This document shows, one piece after another, positions 1 through 9,506 of a stretch of DNA of 64,000 bases. Source of the DNA: Lactobacillus sp. (GTDB lineage Bacteria > Bacillota > Bacilli > Lactobacillales > Lactobacillaceae); assembly GCA_022483245.1 (NCBI GenBank), contig JAKVNR010000001.1:620001-684000 (forward strand). The letters are read 5' to 3'. The position numbers and the translations under genes are program-made. The notes under the pieces were generated by a model that saw only the letters and a program-made list of their open reading frames with translations, was not told where the DNA came from and did not search any database. Position 1 is the first letter of the stretch, and each line of letters starts with the position of its first letter.

Positions 1-434
1 GGTTCAGCCCAAACAACAATTGGCGTCTTGTAAGTTACGCGGGCCGTGCCTTGTAGGTCAAGCACATGTTGGTCACCCTGGTTTGATTTATTGCTAGTAG
101 TTGGAGCAGTTAATGAAGCATCGACAACCTTAATCCATTGATTGCTGCCGACTTTATACCAGCGCACGCCGTGACCATATTGACCTGAAACTTTCCAAGT
201 TGAACCTGCTGGTAGAAAGCGGCTAGTTTTAGTTTCATAAACAGGATCAGAGTAAAGGACAGCACCTTTCGGATTAGTAATTTTAGCAATCGAGCCAGCA
301 GCAACTGGCGTGACGACAGCATCGCGGCTGCTTGGCAAATTATTATTCTGCATCGCTGCAGAAACAGGAGCAGCCACAACAACTGACAGAGCTAATGCAC
401 TAACTGAAGCTAAAGAAATTTTAGTTAATTTAAT
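1..434 (-). CDS. SLAP/SH3-like secreted surface protein, 5' part (runs off the window)
   Basis: The ORF track shows only a shadow here (110..382). The real frame on the minus strand reads KLTKISLASVSALALS, a signal peptide ending near APVSA. It continues with an SLAP-like module containing AVLYSDPVYETKT, FLPAGSTWKV and WYKVGSNQWIKV, and then leaves the window. The frame is closed by a stop upstream, and no ATG, GTG or TTG occurs before the hydrophobic core. The SD-like GAGG lies 7 nt before an ATT codon at 434, so ATT is the best start. A -10 box TATAAT lies upstream (ATTATA on + at 477-482). Such proteins are exported and bind the cell wall non-covalently in lactobacilli. Family identity is fairly sure; the start codon is inferred. 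Confidence 0.7.
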   Translation of the reverse strand, partial: MKLTKISLASVSALALSVVVAAPVSAAMQNNNLPSSRDAVVTPVAAGSIAKITNPKGAVLYSDPVYETKTSRFLPAGSTWKVSGQYGHGVRWYKVGSNQWIKVVDASLTAPTTSNKSNQGDQHVLDLQGTARVTYKTPIVVWAE

Positions 435-520
435 TTTTACGCCTCGCGTGAAATGTTACATTTCTGTTACAAGACTATTATAGCACCATTATGACAGCCT
501 GATAGATTCATCTTCAAAAT

Positions 521-555
521 AAAAACATGGCTTCTGAACCAAGTCAGAAACCATG
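521..555 (-). terminator. Rho-independent terminator of adhesin A
   Basis: A 12-bp stem with one G-T pair (CATGGCTTCTGA / TCAGAAACCATG) is followed on the minus strand by a T-rich tail. It lies just after the stop codon of the 571..5394 gene. Confidence 0.8.
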
Positions 556-570
556 TTGATGAATTAAAAA

Positions 571-3500
571 CTATTTATGTTGCTTTCTTCTATGCTTTAA
601 ATCCTCGCCTAATCCTAATAATCCTAACCCGGCAAAAATTGAACCGACAATTGCAGCCATTGTGCTTTGATCACTGCTGCCTGTTTGCGGTAATCGTCCA
701 ACGGTTTGCGGATCTTTATTAATTTTAAGACCTGGCTTCGGTTTCCCAATTACAGGTTTATTTTCAGGAATACTGATCAAATCAGCTGGTTCTACCGGTT
801 TTTCTGGCTCTTGAGTAGTATCAGATGGCTCGTCAGTCATTTCTGGCTGATCAGTTGGTGACTGATGATCGTCTCCAGAACCACCACCTGATGGATGATG
901 CTCCTCTTCTCCGCCTTGATCAGTCGTACCGCCACCCTGGGACGTAATAGGTTCATATATGACCTTAATTTTAATATCTGCAGAATCATGAGTGATACCA
1001 GAAATAGCTTCAACGTTATTTTCGTTGTCGCCATGTGCTGAAACTTTCTTGATCTTATAGCCAATCTCTGTTGGTGAAATTACTTTTTCAAATTCTTTTT
1101 TACCGTCTTTCCAATTAATTTTAACTTCATCAGAATTATCCGGATCAACTACTAAAGTATGATTAGTATCATTTAACTTCTTAGCATGAACCATCTTCCC
1201 GGTTACTTTGTCGACATAAGCCATACCTTGGAAGGTTAAGGTTTGGTTGGCATTAGCAGGAACTTTACCAGTAAAAGTAGTTCCATCACTGTTTACGTAG
1301 TTTACAGTCAATTTAACAGCTTTGGTTAAGTCATCTTTAGTAACTTTACTGCCTTCAGGAATATTGTCCGGTGTTACTTCTTTGACACCATGTGTTAGGT
1401 AAACTATGACATTTTGAGCTTTCTTTGGATCAGTATCAAATTTTACTGGTAAATCGGCTTTGCTTACCAACACATATCCATCATTCAAATATGCATTAAC
1501 AACATCTTCATACTTTTGCTTCGTATCTTCTGGAATCTTCGCATTAGATGACCCAGTTGCTAGCACTTTATCTTGGACAAGTTTCTTACCTTCTCCAGCA
1601 CTATCAATATCTGCATCGTCAATGATTGTATAAGTTAATTTTTGACCCGATAGAGGCTCATATGTAACCGTAATTTCAATAGTTTCAGAATTATAGGTAA
1701 TACCAGAAATAGCTTTAACGTTATTATCTTTATCACCATACGGTGTAGGTATAACGCTCTTGATCTGATAGCCAGTCTCTTCTGGTGAACTAACTCCTTC
1801 AAATCCTGTTTTTCCGTCTTTTTCGGTCCAAGTAGGTTCCACTGCAGTCTTATTGTCTGGATCGGCTCCTAGTTTACCGTGAAAGTCTTTTGTATGGACC
1901 ATCTTACCAGTTAATTTGTCGACATAAACCGTACCTTCGAAAGTTAAAGTCTGTTTGGCGTTAGCAGGAACTTCACCAGTAAATGGAGTTCCATCACTGT
2001 TTACGTAGTTCACCGTCAGTGTAACAGTATTGGTTAAGTCATTCTCAGTAATTTGACTGTCCTTTGGGATATTATCCTTTGTTACTTTTTTGACATCATG
2101 TGTAAAGTGAACTTCAAACTTATTGTTATTGTCGTCCTTTTGATATTTAGTTCCTGCCTTGAAATTGTTGCTTACAAGAACATACCCTTTTTGCTCAAGT
2201 TCAGAAATTTTCGTAGTTGGATCAGTCCCAAATTTGATCTCTTGACCGGCCTGTCCGCTAATTTTATTAGGATCTACAATATCTGTATTATCAAAATCGT
2301 CAATGTAGCTTATTTCAGCATTTTGGTCAACTATTGGGGCGGTGCTAATTAACGTAATACTTGCAGCCGAATCCGAATTCTCGCCACCGTGTTCAATTAC
2401 CGCCGTTTTCTGTGAACTAGAAAATGAAATAGCTGATGACAAGTAGCCAGTTAGCCCACTGTGTTTTGTAAAGTCAGGATCTTGTCCCGTAAGAACCACA
2501 CGATAATTGGTATGTTTTGCAAGCGAAGGAATCTTAATCAAAATTGATTTAGCGCTCTTCTGATCCGTATTAAATTTACTAGTATCAGGTGATTTCAGAT
2601 CTGCAGTTTCGTCTGAGTACGAAATGTCTAGATTACTAGTAATATTTTTACCTGTATTGATATTGATAACCTGCAAATCACTTAACTTAAAATCATATTC
2701 TGACCCTGCATAACCGTTACTTGGCAAATTAATTACAGATTGGACATTATCACTTGCCTTGTCGCTACCATTGGCAATTGTCTGAGTAAAAGTTAATGTC
2801 TTATCGCCTGTAACGTCAGATTTACCCTTTTGAAGCGGATGAAGGTCTTGATTTCCTTTGCTCTGCTGAATTTGACCAACGATCTCAGCAGCACTAGTGC
2901 GCCAATCGTCTTGACCAATTAAATAAGCATTTGGATTATCTTGAACATATTGTAATTCTTGTGGATCAGTTACTGGTTTTAGATCTTTTTGTTTAATGTC
3001 ATCGTCAACAAATCTAATCTTATTATTAACCACATAGACCTTATAATGCCCTGTCATCGTAGGAGCATCATTCAAGTTTCTTAAAAACAAATTGGTCTTA
3101 CTACCGATAACTTTACCGCAGCCTGTATAGTCGATCTTAGCTACTCGCTTACCATCGCTCGCCGTAAAAGTTGTAATCTTAGGCATCTCTTTTGTAAATT
3201 TTGATCCTTGCTCCCATTTTGAAGAAAATTTACTAGTGTCTTGGTTTGGACTCACTTCAGCATTATTTGGCAAGACAATATAAAAAACTGTATCTTGCAG
3301 TGCTTCATCCGCCTTACCTGCATCAATTCTAATTGAACCGCCTTCTGCACCAGGTTTATGTCCCTCACTTTCATAGTTCATAGAATTTGGTACGTTTTGC
3401 CAGTTATAGACAGCTATATGTTTTACCTTTTTGTCGGTTACAACAACCTGTTGGGTTGCAGAGTAAGATTTTCCAACATTTGGTGCCTCTTTACTAGTTA

Positions 3501-5394
3501 TGAAAATGGTACTTTTTAAGGTATCTTTAGCTGTTACAGGTGTCGTTCCATCATCATGCTTAGCAGCAACATACCCATTCAACGATAGTCTGCCATCATG
3601 AGGATCCTGCTCCCAGCTTAAGTCACCGGTTGTACCACTAGGCCATTCCGTAGTTGTCACACCTGCGCCTAGAGTTTTAAACGTTAATACGATTTTTCTA
3701 ATATTTTTATCAGCATTAACGGTACCTTCTTTACTAAAAAAGTTTTTAGTTGTGCCATCCGAGTATGTCAAAACACCTTCATAATCGACCTTATCAGTCA
3801 TAGTCGGCAAAACAATACTCTTAGTTACAACCCCATCAGGTACCTCAATCGTCACAGTTGCATTATTAATATCTTGGGGTGTTCCATTACCAAAAACATA
3901 TGAGTAAAGTCTATATGGGGTTGGATTTTTTCCCAGTGGATCCAGCGGAACTGTCTTGTCCTTATATGCCCCGCCTATACCTTGAATATATCCATAATCA
4001 CCCAAAGGATTACCATCCACAGACATTAAAGTATCTTTAAAGGGAGGCAAGGTCCAGGTCTTGCGGGGAATTCCAGAGCCCTCAACATATTCTTGGGTAA
4101 CAGTACCTGGAGCTGCAGTTAATTCTTGCTGGTCCTTAGTCAGATTAGTTTCAAACTTACCTACTAAATAAATCGGTTGACTATAGTCCTCAATAATAGT
4201 ATTTGCTTTCAACAACTGAGAGCTCGATTTAGGAATTGTTATTACAACATCTTGTCCTTTGCCACTCTGGTTAACGGTTACATTCCAAAGAGAGTTATAA
4301 TTAGCCTCCGTCTTGTCTTTATTTAAAACAAAGCTATCTGGTACTGGAATAGTAATTGTTGTCCCAGCATTAATTTGTTTATTTACCCCTGAAACCGTAG
4401 TAGTTGATCCTTTATCAGTATTTAGCCCCGCTTCCTTAAGATTGAACACCCACTTGTAATCAACATTATTAAGAATTTGCCCAACTGAAGTTTGCTTAGG
4501 AACTTCTCTTGAGAACTCTGGTTCCATCTTCGGAGTGATAACTTGCTTAAAGCTGACCTTTCCTATTTCCGTGTTATTTTTCAAAATTTGAATAGGAATC
4601 TCAGTTTCTCCAACTTTTAAGATGTTGTCAATAGCATCAGATTTGTTAATTTTACTAATACTGATGTTTTGTTTAACAGTAGTTGACCCAATATTTCCAA
4701 ATGTGTCAGTAAAAGTAGTCGTATCATTCGTATTTTTAGTTGACTGAGTAGTGCCGAAATCAGGATTTAATGGATCTATATGGGCTTTGAAAGCTCCATT
4801 TCCAATAATAAATTGATATTCATCCTTGTCCTTAGGATCAACAATGTTCACGGCAAAGCCGAAATCATCATTGTCTGTCTGCGGTGAATATGTATCCTTT
4901 TTGGCCGAAATTGTAACATTGTCAAAATGTTCTAAAATAGCCGGCTTTTGCTCATCTGCACGAGCCTGCTTTACTTGTGGGGCCTTAGTTTTTGCGTTTT
5001 TTTCATCTTTAGGTGTTTCACCCTTAGTAGGAGTTGAACCTAATTCGCCTTTACCGCCAATATCTTTTTTCTTATCAGAACCCACTTTTACTAGTTGATC
5101 GCCTTCACTAGAAGGATCTTTCACCCCCCCAGTTTGGGTTTCAGGTTTTGCACCGTCTGGATCTTTCCCTAACTGTACTTGTTTCTTATCTTCAGCTTTC
5201 GGATTAACTTCTACCTGCCCAGGAGTCGGCTCATTCTCAGCTGCTTGCACCGTCTTAGTATTAAAACCGAGCCACATCGTGGTTCCCAGCAGCACTGAAC
5301 AAGTACCAATCGTCAATTTACGAATCGAAAAATGTTGCTCCTTCCGAGCACTTGCTTTCAACCTATTATTAAGGTTCTTGACTGAATTATTCAT
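571..5394 (-). CDS. Adhesin A: YSIRK/LPXTG cell-wall-anchored surface protein
   Basis: Predicted sortase-anchored adhesin of about 1607 residues. The ORF opens at 5427, but M12 (5394) is preceded by a good SD (AGAGGAC), so I start there. A YSIRK-type signal (FSIRKLTIG, residues 22-30) ends near QAAEN, residue 52. A charged, low-complexity stretch follows, then a long beta-rich adhesin-like region (about 150-1120). Two related repeats at about 1125-1290 and 1330-1490 share VNYVNSDGT, PANA and YVDK.TGKMVH motifs and resemble Mub/MucBP modules. A Gly/His/Asp/Glu-rich spacer leads to LPQTG, a hydrophobic helix and KHRRKQHK. Residues 89-91 (GGV) are encoded by a G7 tract that keeps the frame open. 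The ligand is unknown. Confidence 0.85.
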   Translation of the reverse strand: MNNSVKNLNNRLKASARKEQHFSIRKLTIGTCSVLLGTTMWLGFNTKTVQAAENEPTPGQVEVNPKAEDKKQVQLGKDPDGAKPETQTGGVKDPSSEGDQLVKVGSDKKKDIGGKGELGSTPTKGETPKDEKNAKTKAPQVKQARADEQKPAILEHFDNVTISAKKDTYSPQTDNDDFGFAVNIVDPKDKDEYQFIIGNGAFKAHIDPLNPDFGTTQSTKNTNDTTTFTDTFGNIGSTTVKQNISISKINKSDAIDNILKVGETEIPIQILKNNTEIGKVSFKQVITPKMEPEFSREVPKQTSVGQILNNVDYKWVFNLKEAGLNTDKGSTTTVSGVNKQINAGTTITIPVPDSFVLNKDKTEANYNSLWNVTVNQSGKGQDVVITIPKSSSQLLKANTIIEDYSQPIYLVGKFETNLTKDQQELTAAPGTVTQEYVEGSGIPRKTWTLPPFKDTLMSVDGNPLGDYGYIQGIGGAYKDKTVPLDPLGKNPTPYRLYSYVFGNGTPQDINNATVTIEVPDGVVTKSIVLPTMTDKVDYEGVLTYSDGTTKNFFSKEGTVNADKNIRKIVLTFKTLGAGVTTTEWPSGTTGDLSWEQDPHDGRLSLNGYVAAKHDDGTTPVTAKDTLKSTIFITSKEAPNVGKSYSATQQVVVTDKKVKHIAVYNWQNVPNSMNYESEGHKPGAEGGSIRIDAGKADEALQDTVFYIVLPNNAEVSPNQDTSKFSSKWEQGSKFTKEMPKITTFTASDGKRVAKIDYTGCGKVIGSKTNLFLRNLNDAPTMTGHYKVYVVNNKIRFVDDDIKQKDLKPVTDPQELQYVQDNPNAYLIGQDDWRTSAAEIVGQIQQSKGNQDLHPLQKGKSDVTGDKTLTFTQTIANGSDKASDNVQSVINLPSNGYAGSEYDFKLSDLQVININTGKNITSNLDISYSDETADLKSPDTSKFNTDQKSAKSILIKIPSLAKHTNYRVVLTGQDPDFTKHSGLTGYLSSAISFSSSQKTAVIEHGGENSDSAASITLISTAPIVDQNAEISYIDDFDNTDIVDPNKISGQAGQEIKFGTDPTTKISELEQKGYVLVSNNFKAGTKYQKDDNNNKFEVHFTHDVKKVTKDNIPKDSQITENDLTNTVTLTVNYVNSDGTPFTGEVPANAKQTLTFEGTVYVDKLTGKMVHTKDFHGKLGADPDNKTAVEPTWTEKDGKTGFEGVSSPEETGYQIKSVIPTPYGDKDNNVKAISGITYNSETIEITVTYEPLSGQKLTYTIIDDADIDSAGEGKKLVQDKVLATGSSNAKIPEDTKQKYEDVVNAYLNDGYVLVSKADLPVKFDTDPKKAQNVIVYLTHGVKEVTPDNIPEGSKVTKDDLTKAVKLTVNYVNSDGTTFTGKVPANANQTLTFQGMAYVDKVTGKMVHAKKLNDTNHTLVVDPDNSDEVKINWKDGKKEFEKVISPTEIGYKIKKVSAHGDNENNVEAISGITHDSADIKIKVIYEPITSQGGGTTDQGGEEEHHPSGGGSGDDHQSPTDQPEMTDEPSDTTQEPEKPVEPADLISIPENKPVIGKPKPGLKINKDPQTVGRLPQTGSSDQSTMAAIVGSIFAGLGLLGLGEDLKHRRKQHK
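5124..5130 (-). repeat. Poly-G (G7) tract inside adhesin A, in-frame state
   Basis: Seven C on the + strand (seven G in the coding strand) encode Gly-Gly-Val in ACT GGG GGG GTG AAA. A change of one G would truncate the protein soon after the signal peptide. Confidence 0.85.
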
Positions 5395-5610
5395 CTTTTT
5401 GTCCTCTTCATTCCATCTATAAACCAACCAGTCAGCGCTTATCCAGGTCTTTAAAAAGTGCGTGCAATAAAGCTGAGCTTATACTCTAATCTTAGCCTTA
5501 TATATATTTTCTAGCAAACTTATCCGCCATTTGTCTTCTAAATTTAATAAAGATCTTTTATTTGTGAATAGCCTAATTCTATGATTTATGAATTGAATGA
5601 TGAGCAGCAA

Positions 5611-5647
5611 AAAAGCACGACTTCTGTTAGTCAGAAATCGTGCTTTA
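5611..5647 (-). terminator. Terminator of the hisS-aspS operon
   Basis: A 15-bp hairpin (AAAGCACGACTTCTG / CAGAAATCGTGCTTT, one mismatch) is followed by T's on the minus strand, 16 nt after the aspS stop codon. Confidence 0.85.
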
Positions 5648-5662
5648 TTAATTTATATCAGC

Positions 5663-7516
5663 TTATTCTTCGTGTGCTTTCACGTCAGCGTCAGCTTCTT
5701 CATTTAGGCGTTCGTTGTATTCTTCCGTGCCCTTCTTCGCCTTCGGCGTAACTTCGATGCCTAATTCTTCCAGCTGTAAATCTTCAACTGGAGCTGGGGC
5801 ATGCATCATTGGTTCAGATGCACTCGAGTTCTTTGGAAAGGCTAAGACGTCTCTGATGTTGTCTTTTTCAGCCAGCATCATGGCAAACCGGTCTAAGCCA
5901 ATTGCCAGCCCGGCGTGTGGCGGGAAGCCCATGTCTAAAGCATCCAGCAGGAAACCGAATTGCTTGTAAGCGCGTTCCTTGCTGAAGCCTAACGCCTTCA
6001 GCATCTTTTCTTGAATCCAGCGTTTGTGAATTCTGATTGAGCCGCCGCCCATTTCGTCACCGTTCATGACAATGTCGTAGCTGCGGGCGTGTGCCTTGTG
6101 CGGATCAGTGTCCAGCAATTTAATGCCTTCATCATCTGGCATCGTGAATGGGTGGTGAGCAGCAATCCATTCGTCATCGCCTTCGTCGTATTCAAACAGT
6201 GGCCAGTCAACGACCCAAACAAAGTCAAAGACGTGAGCTGGAATTAAGCCCATTTCTTTGGCGATCGTACGCCGCAAGTAGTCAAAGGAGTCACAGCAGA
6301 CTTTCCATGGAGCGGCAACAAACAGAATCAGTTCGCCATCAGTTAAGTTAAATTCCTTCTTCAAGCCGGCTTGTTCATCATCGCCCAAGAAGCGGCTGAT
6401 TGGGCCAGTGAACTTGCCATCTTCAAACTTAGTCCAAGCCAGGCCCTTAGCGTGGTAGCGCTTGATGTAGTCTTGCATGGCATCAATCTTCTTGCGTGAG
6501 TATGCTTTAGCGCCGTCTTTCACGCAAATTGCCTTGACGCAGCCGCCATCAGCAATCGCGCCTGAGAAGACCTTGAATTCACTGTCTTTAAAGATTGGGC
6601 TTAAATCATGAATTTCCATTCCAAACCGGGTGTCAGGCTTGTCTGAACCGTAGCGGTTCATGGCATCAGTCCAAGTAATCCGCGGAATTGGCAGCCTCAG
6701 GTCAATGTTCATGACATCTTTCATAACCTTTTGCAGCATCTTTTCGGTGATGTCTTGCACGCCCTTTTCATCCAGGAAGGAAGTTTCCATGTCAATCTGG
6801 GTGAATTCTGGCTGCCGGTCGCCCCGCAAGTCTTCGTCCCGGAAGCAGCGGGCAATCTGGTAGTACTTGTCAAAGCCGGCACCCATCAAGAGCTGCTTGA
6901 AAAGTTGTGGTGATTGCGGCAAAGCGTAGAAAGAACCTGGGTAGATCCGTGATGGAACTAAGTAGTCACGGGCACCTTCTGGGGTGGATTTGCCTAAGTC
7001 TGGGGTTTCAATGTTGATGAAGCCATTTTGGTCAAAGAATTGGTGGATTGATTCAACAATCTTAGACCGCATGATCAAGGCCTTTTGCAAAGTTGGCCGG
7101 CGCAAGTCCAAGTAGCGGTACTTCAACCGGGTTTGTTCGCTGGCGTTTAAGTCATCCTTGATTTCAAATGGCGGGTTTTTCGCTTCATTTAAGACCTTGA
7201 TTTCGCTAGCATCAACTTCTACTTCACCAGTCTTCATGTCTGGGTTGACGGATGAACGCTTAACAACCTTGCCTTTGACTTGCAAAACGTACTCATTGCC
7301 CAGGCTAGTTGCAATATCCATTAATTCTTTGCCTGAGTCTTGGTTGACAACGATCTGCACGATCCCTTCCCGGTCACGCAAATCGATAAAAATCAAATTG
7401 CCCAGGTTGCGGACGCGTTGCACCCATCCGTACAAGTTAACGTTTTGGTTTTCGTATTTCGTGGTAATGTTGCCACAGTAGTCTGTTCTTGTTTCCATTC
7501 TAATTACCTTCGTCAA
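5663..7516 (-). CDS. aspS: Aspartate--tRNA ligase
   Basis: Class II aminoacyl-tRNA synthetase of 617 residues, bacterial type. The N-terminal OB-fold anticodon-binding domain contains [10 protein letters not shown]. Motif 2 ([14 protein letters not shown]) and motif 3 (GLAIGLDRF) of the catalytic core flank the long GAD insertion typical of bacterial AspRS. It charges tRNA-Asp in the cytosol. It is the second gene of a hisS-aspS operon, 8 nt after hisS, so it should be controlled by the T-box upstream of hisS. Length and motifs are normal, and the C-terminal tail is acidic. Confidence 0.98.
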   Translation of the reverse strand: MTKVIRMETRTDYCGNITTKYENQNVNLYGWVQRVRNLGNLIFIDLRDREGIVQIVVNQDSGKELMDIATSLGNEYVLQVKGKVVKRSSVNPDMKTGEVEVDASEIKVLNEAKNPPFEIKDDLNASEQTRLKYRYLDLRRPTLQKALIMRSKIVESIHQFFDQNGFINIETPDLGKSTPEGARDYLVPSRIYPGSFYALPQSPQLFKQLLMGAGFDKYYQIARCFRDEDLRGDRQPEFTQIDMETSFLDEKGVQDITEKMLQKVMKDVMNIDLRLPIPRITWTDAMNRYGSDKPDTRFGMEIHDLSPIFKDSEFKVFSGAIADGGCVKAICVKDGAKAYSRKKIDAMQDYIKRYHAKGLAWTKFEDGKFTGPISRFLGDDEQAGLKKEFNLTDGELILFVAAPWKVCCDSFDYLRRTIAKEMGLIPAHVFDFVWVVDWPLFEYDEGDDEWIAAHHPFTMPDDEGIKLLDTDPHKAHARSYDIVMNGDEMGGGSIRIHKRWIQEKMLKALGFSKERAYKQFGFLLDALDMGFPPHAGLAIGLDRFAMMLAEKDNIRDVLAFPKNSSASEPMMHAPAPVEDLQLEELGIEVTPKAKKGTEEYNERLNEEADADVKAHEE

Positions 7517-7524
7517 TTATGTGT

Positions 7525-8808
7525 TTATTTAAATTGCTCCAGCACCGCTTGCAAATCAGCGGCTTGTTCCAGGTCAAACTGAATTTGCTGGCCATCAGCT
7601 AGCCGTTTGATCGTCAGCTGACCCTTAGCTAAATCCTTAGCACCAACTGTTAAAACATACTTAGCTTGCAAACGGTCAGCCTTGCGGAATTGGCCTTTCA
7701 GCTTCTTTTGGTCGACATCATACATGCAGGAGAAGCCTTGGCCGCGCAAGCTTCGGGCTAGTTCAACGGTCTTTAAGGTTGTGCCTTCACCAATATTAGT
7801 GATGAATACATCAATGCCAGCTGGTGCGAACAAATCTGGATTTTGCTTTTGCAAAACTAGCAAGAGCCGTTCTTCGCCGATTCCAAAACCAACAGCTGGC
7901 GTGTGCGGGCCAGTGAATTCTTCAACCAAGTGGTCGTACCGGCCGCCGCCTAAGATCGTGGTTGGTGAAGCCCACAAATCTTGATCAGCCACCATAAATT
8001 CAAAGATCACGCCGGTGTAGTAATCTAAGCCCCGCACCAAGTCGTTATCTAGAACATACTTAATACCCAAATGATCTAATTGATCAGTAATGGCTTTAAA
8101 GTTGGCTTTAGATTCGTCATCTAAGTAATCGACAATTTTTGGTGCATTTGGCAAAAATTGCTGATCTTCTTCTGCTTTTGAATCCAAAATCCGCAATGGG
8201 TTTAAACCCAGCCGCCGCTGCGAATCTTCTGATAATTGACCTTTCAGCGGAGTGAAATAGTCAACCAACGCATCATGGTAAGCTTGCCGCACTTGCTGGT
8301 TGCCGAGTGAATTGATGTGCAATTCATAGTTTTTCACGCCTAAAGCGGCCAGTAAGTCGTGACCCAGCACGATTGTTTCAACATCAGCTAACGGATTGTC
8401 TGAGCCGAAGCTTTCTACCCCGATTTGGTGGAATTCACGCAGCCGGCCAGCTTGCGGGCGCTCATACCGGAAAGTCGGTTCAATATAGAAGACATTGAAC
8501 GGCTTGACAATTTGCGGGCCATAGAGCTTATCTTCAACATAAGCCCGCACTACCCCAGCAGTGCCTTCAGGCCGCAAGGCGATGTGGCGGCCGCCCTTGT
8601 CGTTGAAATCATACATTTCTTTTTCAACCACGTCGGAAGTTTGGCCACTCGACCGGGAAAAGATTTCGTAATTTTCAAAGGTTGGGGTCCGAATTTCTTG
8701 ATAGCCGGCTAAGGCAAAAAACTTGCGGGCTTGATGCTCAACACGTTCCCACTTGCCAGATTCGCCTGGCAGAATATCGCTAGTGCCTTTTGGTCGTTGT
8801 ACTCTCAT
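7525..8808 (-). CDS. hisS: Histidine--tRNA ligase
   Basis: Class II synthetase of 427 residues. The ORF opens at 8844, but the conserved N-terminus [15 protein letters not shown] starts at 8808, 7 nt or so after AAAGGATG, so the first 12 codons of the ORF are rejected. Motif 2 ([16 protein letters not shown]) and the histidine-specific [10 protein letters not shown] and GGGRYDHL motifs are present. A C-terminal anticodon-binding domain occupies roughly residues 325-425. It is the first gene of the hisS-aspS operon and follows a T-box leader. Confidence 0.98.
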   Translation of the reverse strand: MRVQRPKGTSDILPGESGKWERVEHQARKFFALAGYQEIRTPTFENYEIFSRSSGQTSDVVEKEMYDFNDKGGRHIALRPEGTAGVVRAYVEDKLYGPQIVKPFNVFYIEPTFRYERPQAGRLREFHQIGVESFGSDNPLADVETIVLGHDLLAALGVKNYELHINSLGNQQVRQAYHDALVDYFTPLKGQLSEDSQRRLGLNPLRILDSKAEEDQQFLPNAPKIVDYLDDESKANFKAITDQLDHLGIKYVLDNDLVRGLDYYTGVIFEFMVADQDLWASPTTILGGGRYDHLVEEFTGPHTPAVGFGIGEERLLLVLQKQNPDLFAPAGIDVFITNIGEGTTLKTVELARSLRGQGFSCMYDVDQKKLKGQFRKADRLQAKYVLTVGAKDLAKGQLTIKRLADGQQIQFDLEQAADLQAVLEQFK

Positions 8809-8833
8809 CAAATCAAAATCATCCTTTTTCAAA

Positions 8834-9046
8834 TAAAAAAGCACCCTTGAATTTCTTCAAGGGCGCTCTAAACAGCACGGTACCACCTTTTGCTTGCTAC
8901 GATTAACGCTCGCCGCACGAACCATTATCTGTTAAAGGGTCATGATTCTCAAGCAGCCGGCTCTCTCACCACACCAAGCCTTCTCTGGGGACTGCGCTGT
9001 CAAATCTCATTCTTTGTCATCGATAATTCTTGAATAGCTTACTGTG
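8834..9046 (-). promoter_or_regulatory. T-box leader (riboswitch) of hisS-aspS
   Basis: On the minus strand the leader carries the T-box antiterminator motif AGGTGGTACCGTGCTG. The terminator GCGCCCTTGAA...TTCAAGGGTGC plus T6 follows and ends before hisS. A complex Stem I lies upstream. The 3' side of Stem I reads GAATCATGACCC, which contains both a His codon (CAT) and an Asp codon (GAC). Uncharged tRNA pairing would favour antitermination. Confidence 0.9.
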
Positions 9047-9068
9047 TTTTTAAAAATTAGTCAAGCAC

Positions 9069-9506
9069 TCAATGGTCATAAACAATCGTAAATGGACCAT
9101 CGTTGACTAAACTGACCGCCATGTCGGCGCCAAACTTACCGGTTTCAACATGGAGCCCGCGGGCACGCAGTTCATCATTGAATTGCTCCCAGAGTTCTTT
9201 GGACTCCGGCGGCCGCATCGCATCAACAAAACTTGGACGGTTGCCCTTTTTAGTATTAGCCAGCAAGGTAAATTGCGACACTGACAAGACTTGTCCGCCA
9301 ACTTGCTTGATATTCAAGTTGGTTTTACCAGCTTCATCAGCAAAAATCCGCATTTTAGCAATTTTATCAGCAGCTTGGGTGACTTGTTCCGTCCCATCGC
9401 CATTTTTCAAACCTACTAACAGCAGCAGGCCCTGCTGAATTTGCCCGACGGTTTGACCGTCAATTGCTACACTAGCTTGTTTAACTCGTTGAATGACTAC
9501 TCGCAT
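9069..9506 (-). CDS. dtd: D-aminoacyl-tRNA deacylase
   Basis: 145 residues, the family's normal length. It starts [13 protein letters not shown] and carries the active-site SQFTL motif and the cross-subunit Gly-cisPro-type motif ([12 protein letters not shown], here NDGPFT). It hydrolyses D-amino acids from mischarged tRNA. The start codon overlaps the stop codon of rel by one base, so translation is probably coupled. The neighbourhood rel-dtd followed by hisS-aspS is common in Firmicutes. Confidence 0.97.
   Translation of the reverse strand: MRVVIQRVKQASVAIDGQTVGQIQQGLLLLVGLKNGDGTEQVTQAADKIAKMRIFADEAGKTNLNIKQVGGQVLSVSQFTLLANTKKGNRPSFVDAMRPPESKELWEQFNDELRARGLHVETGKFGADMAVSLVNDGPFTIVYDH

Noticed and set aside
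110-382. ORF of 90 residues on the minus strand
   Set aside because: It is a shadow of the SLAP gene frame, which has a signal peptide and domain.
7158-7481. Plus-strand ORFs inside aspS and hisS (also 7340, 7682, 8425)
   Set aside because: Antisense shadows of highly conserved genes, without SD or recognisable products.
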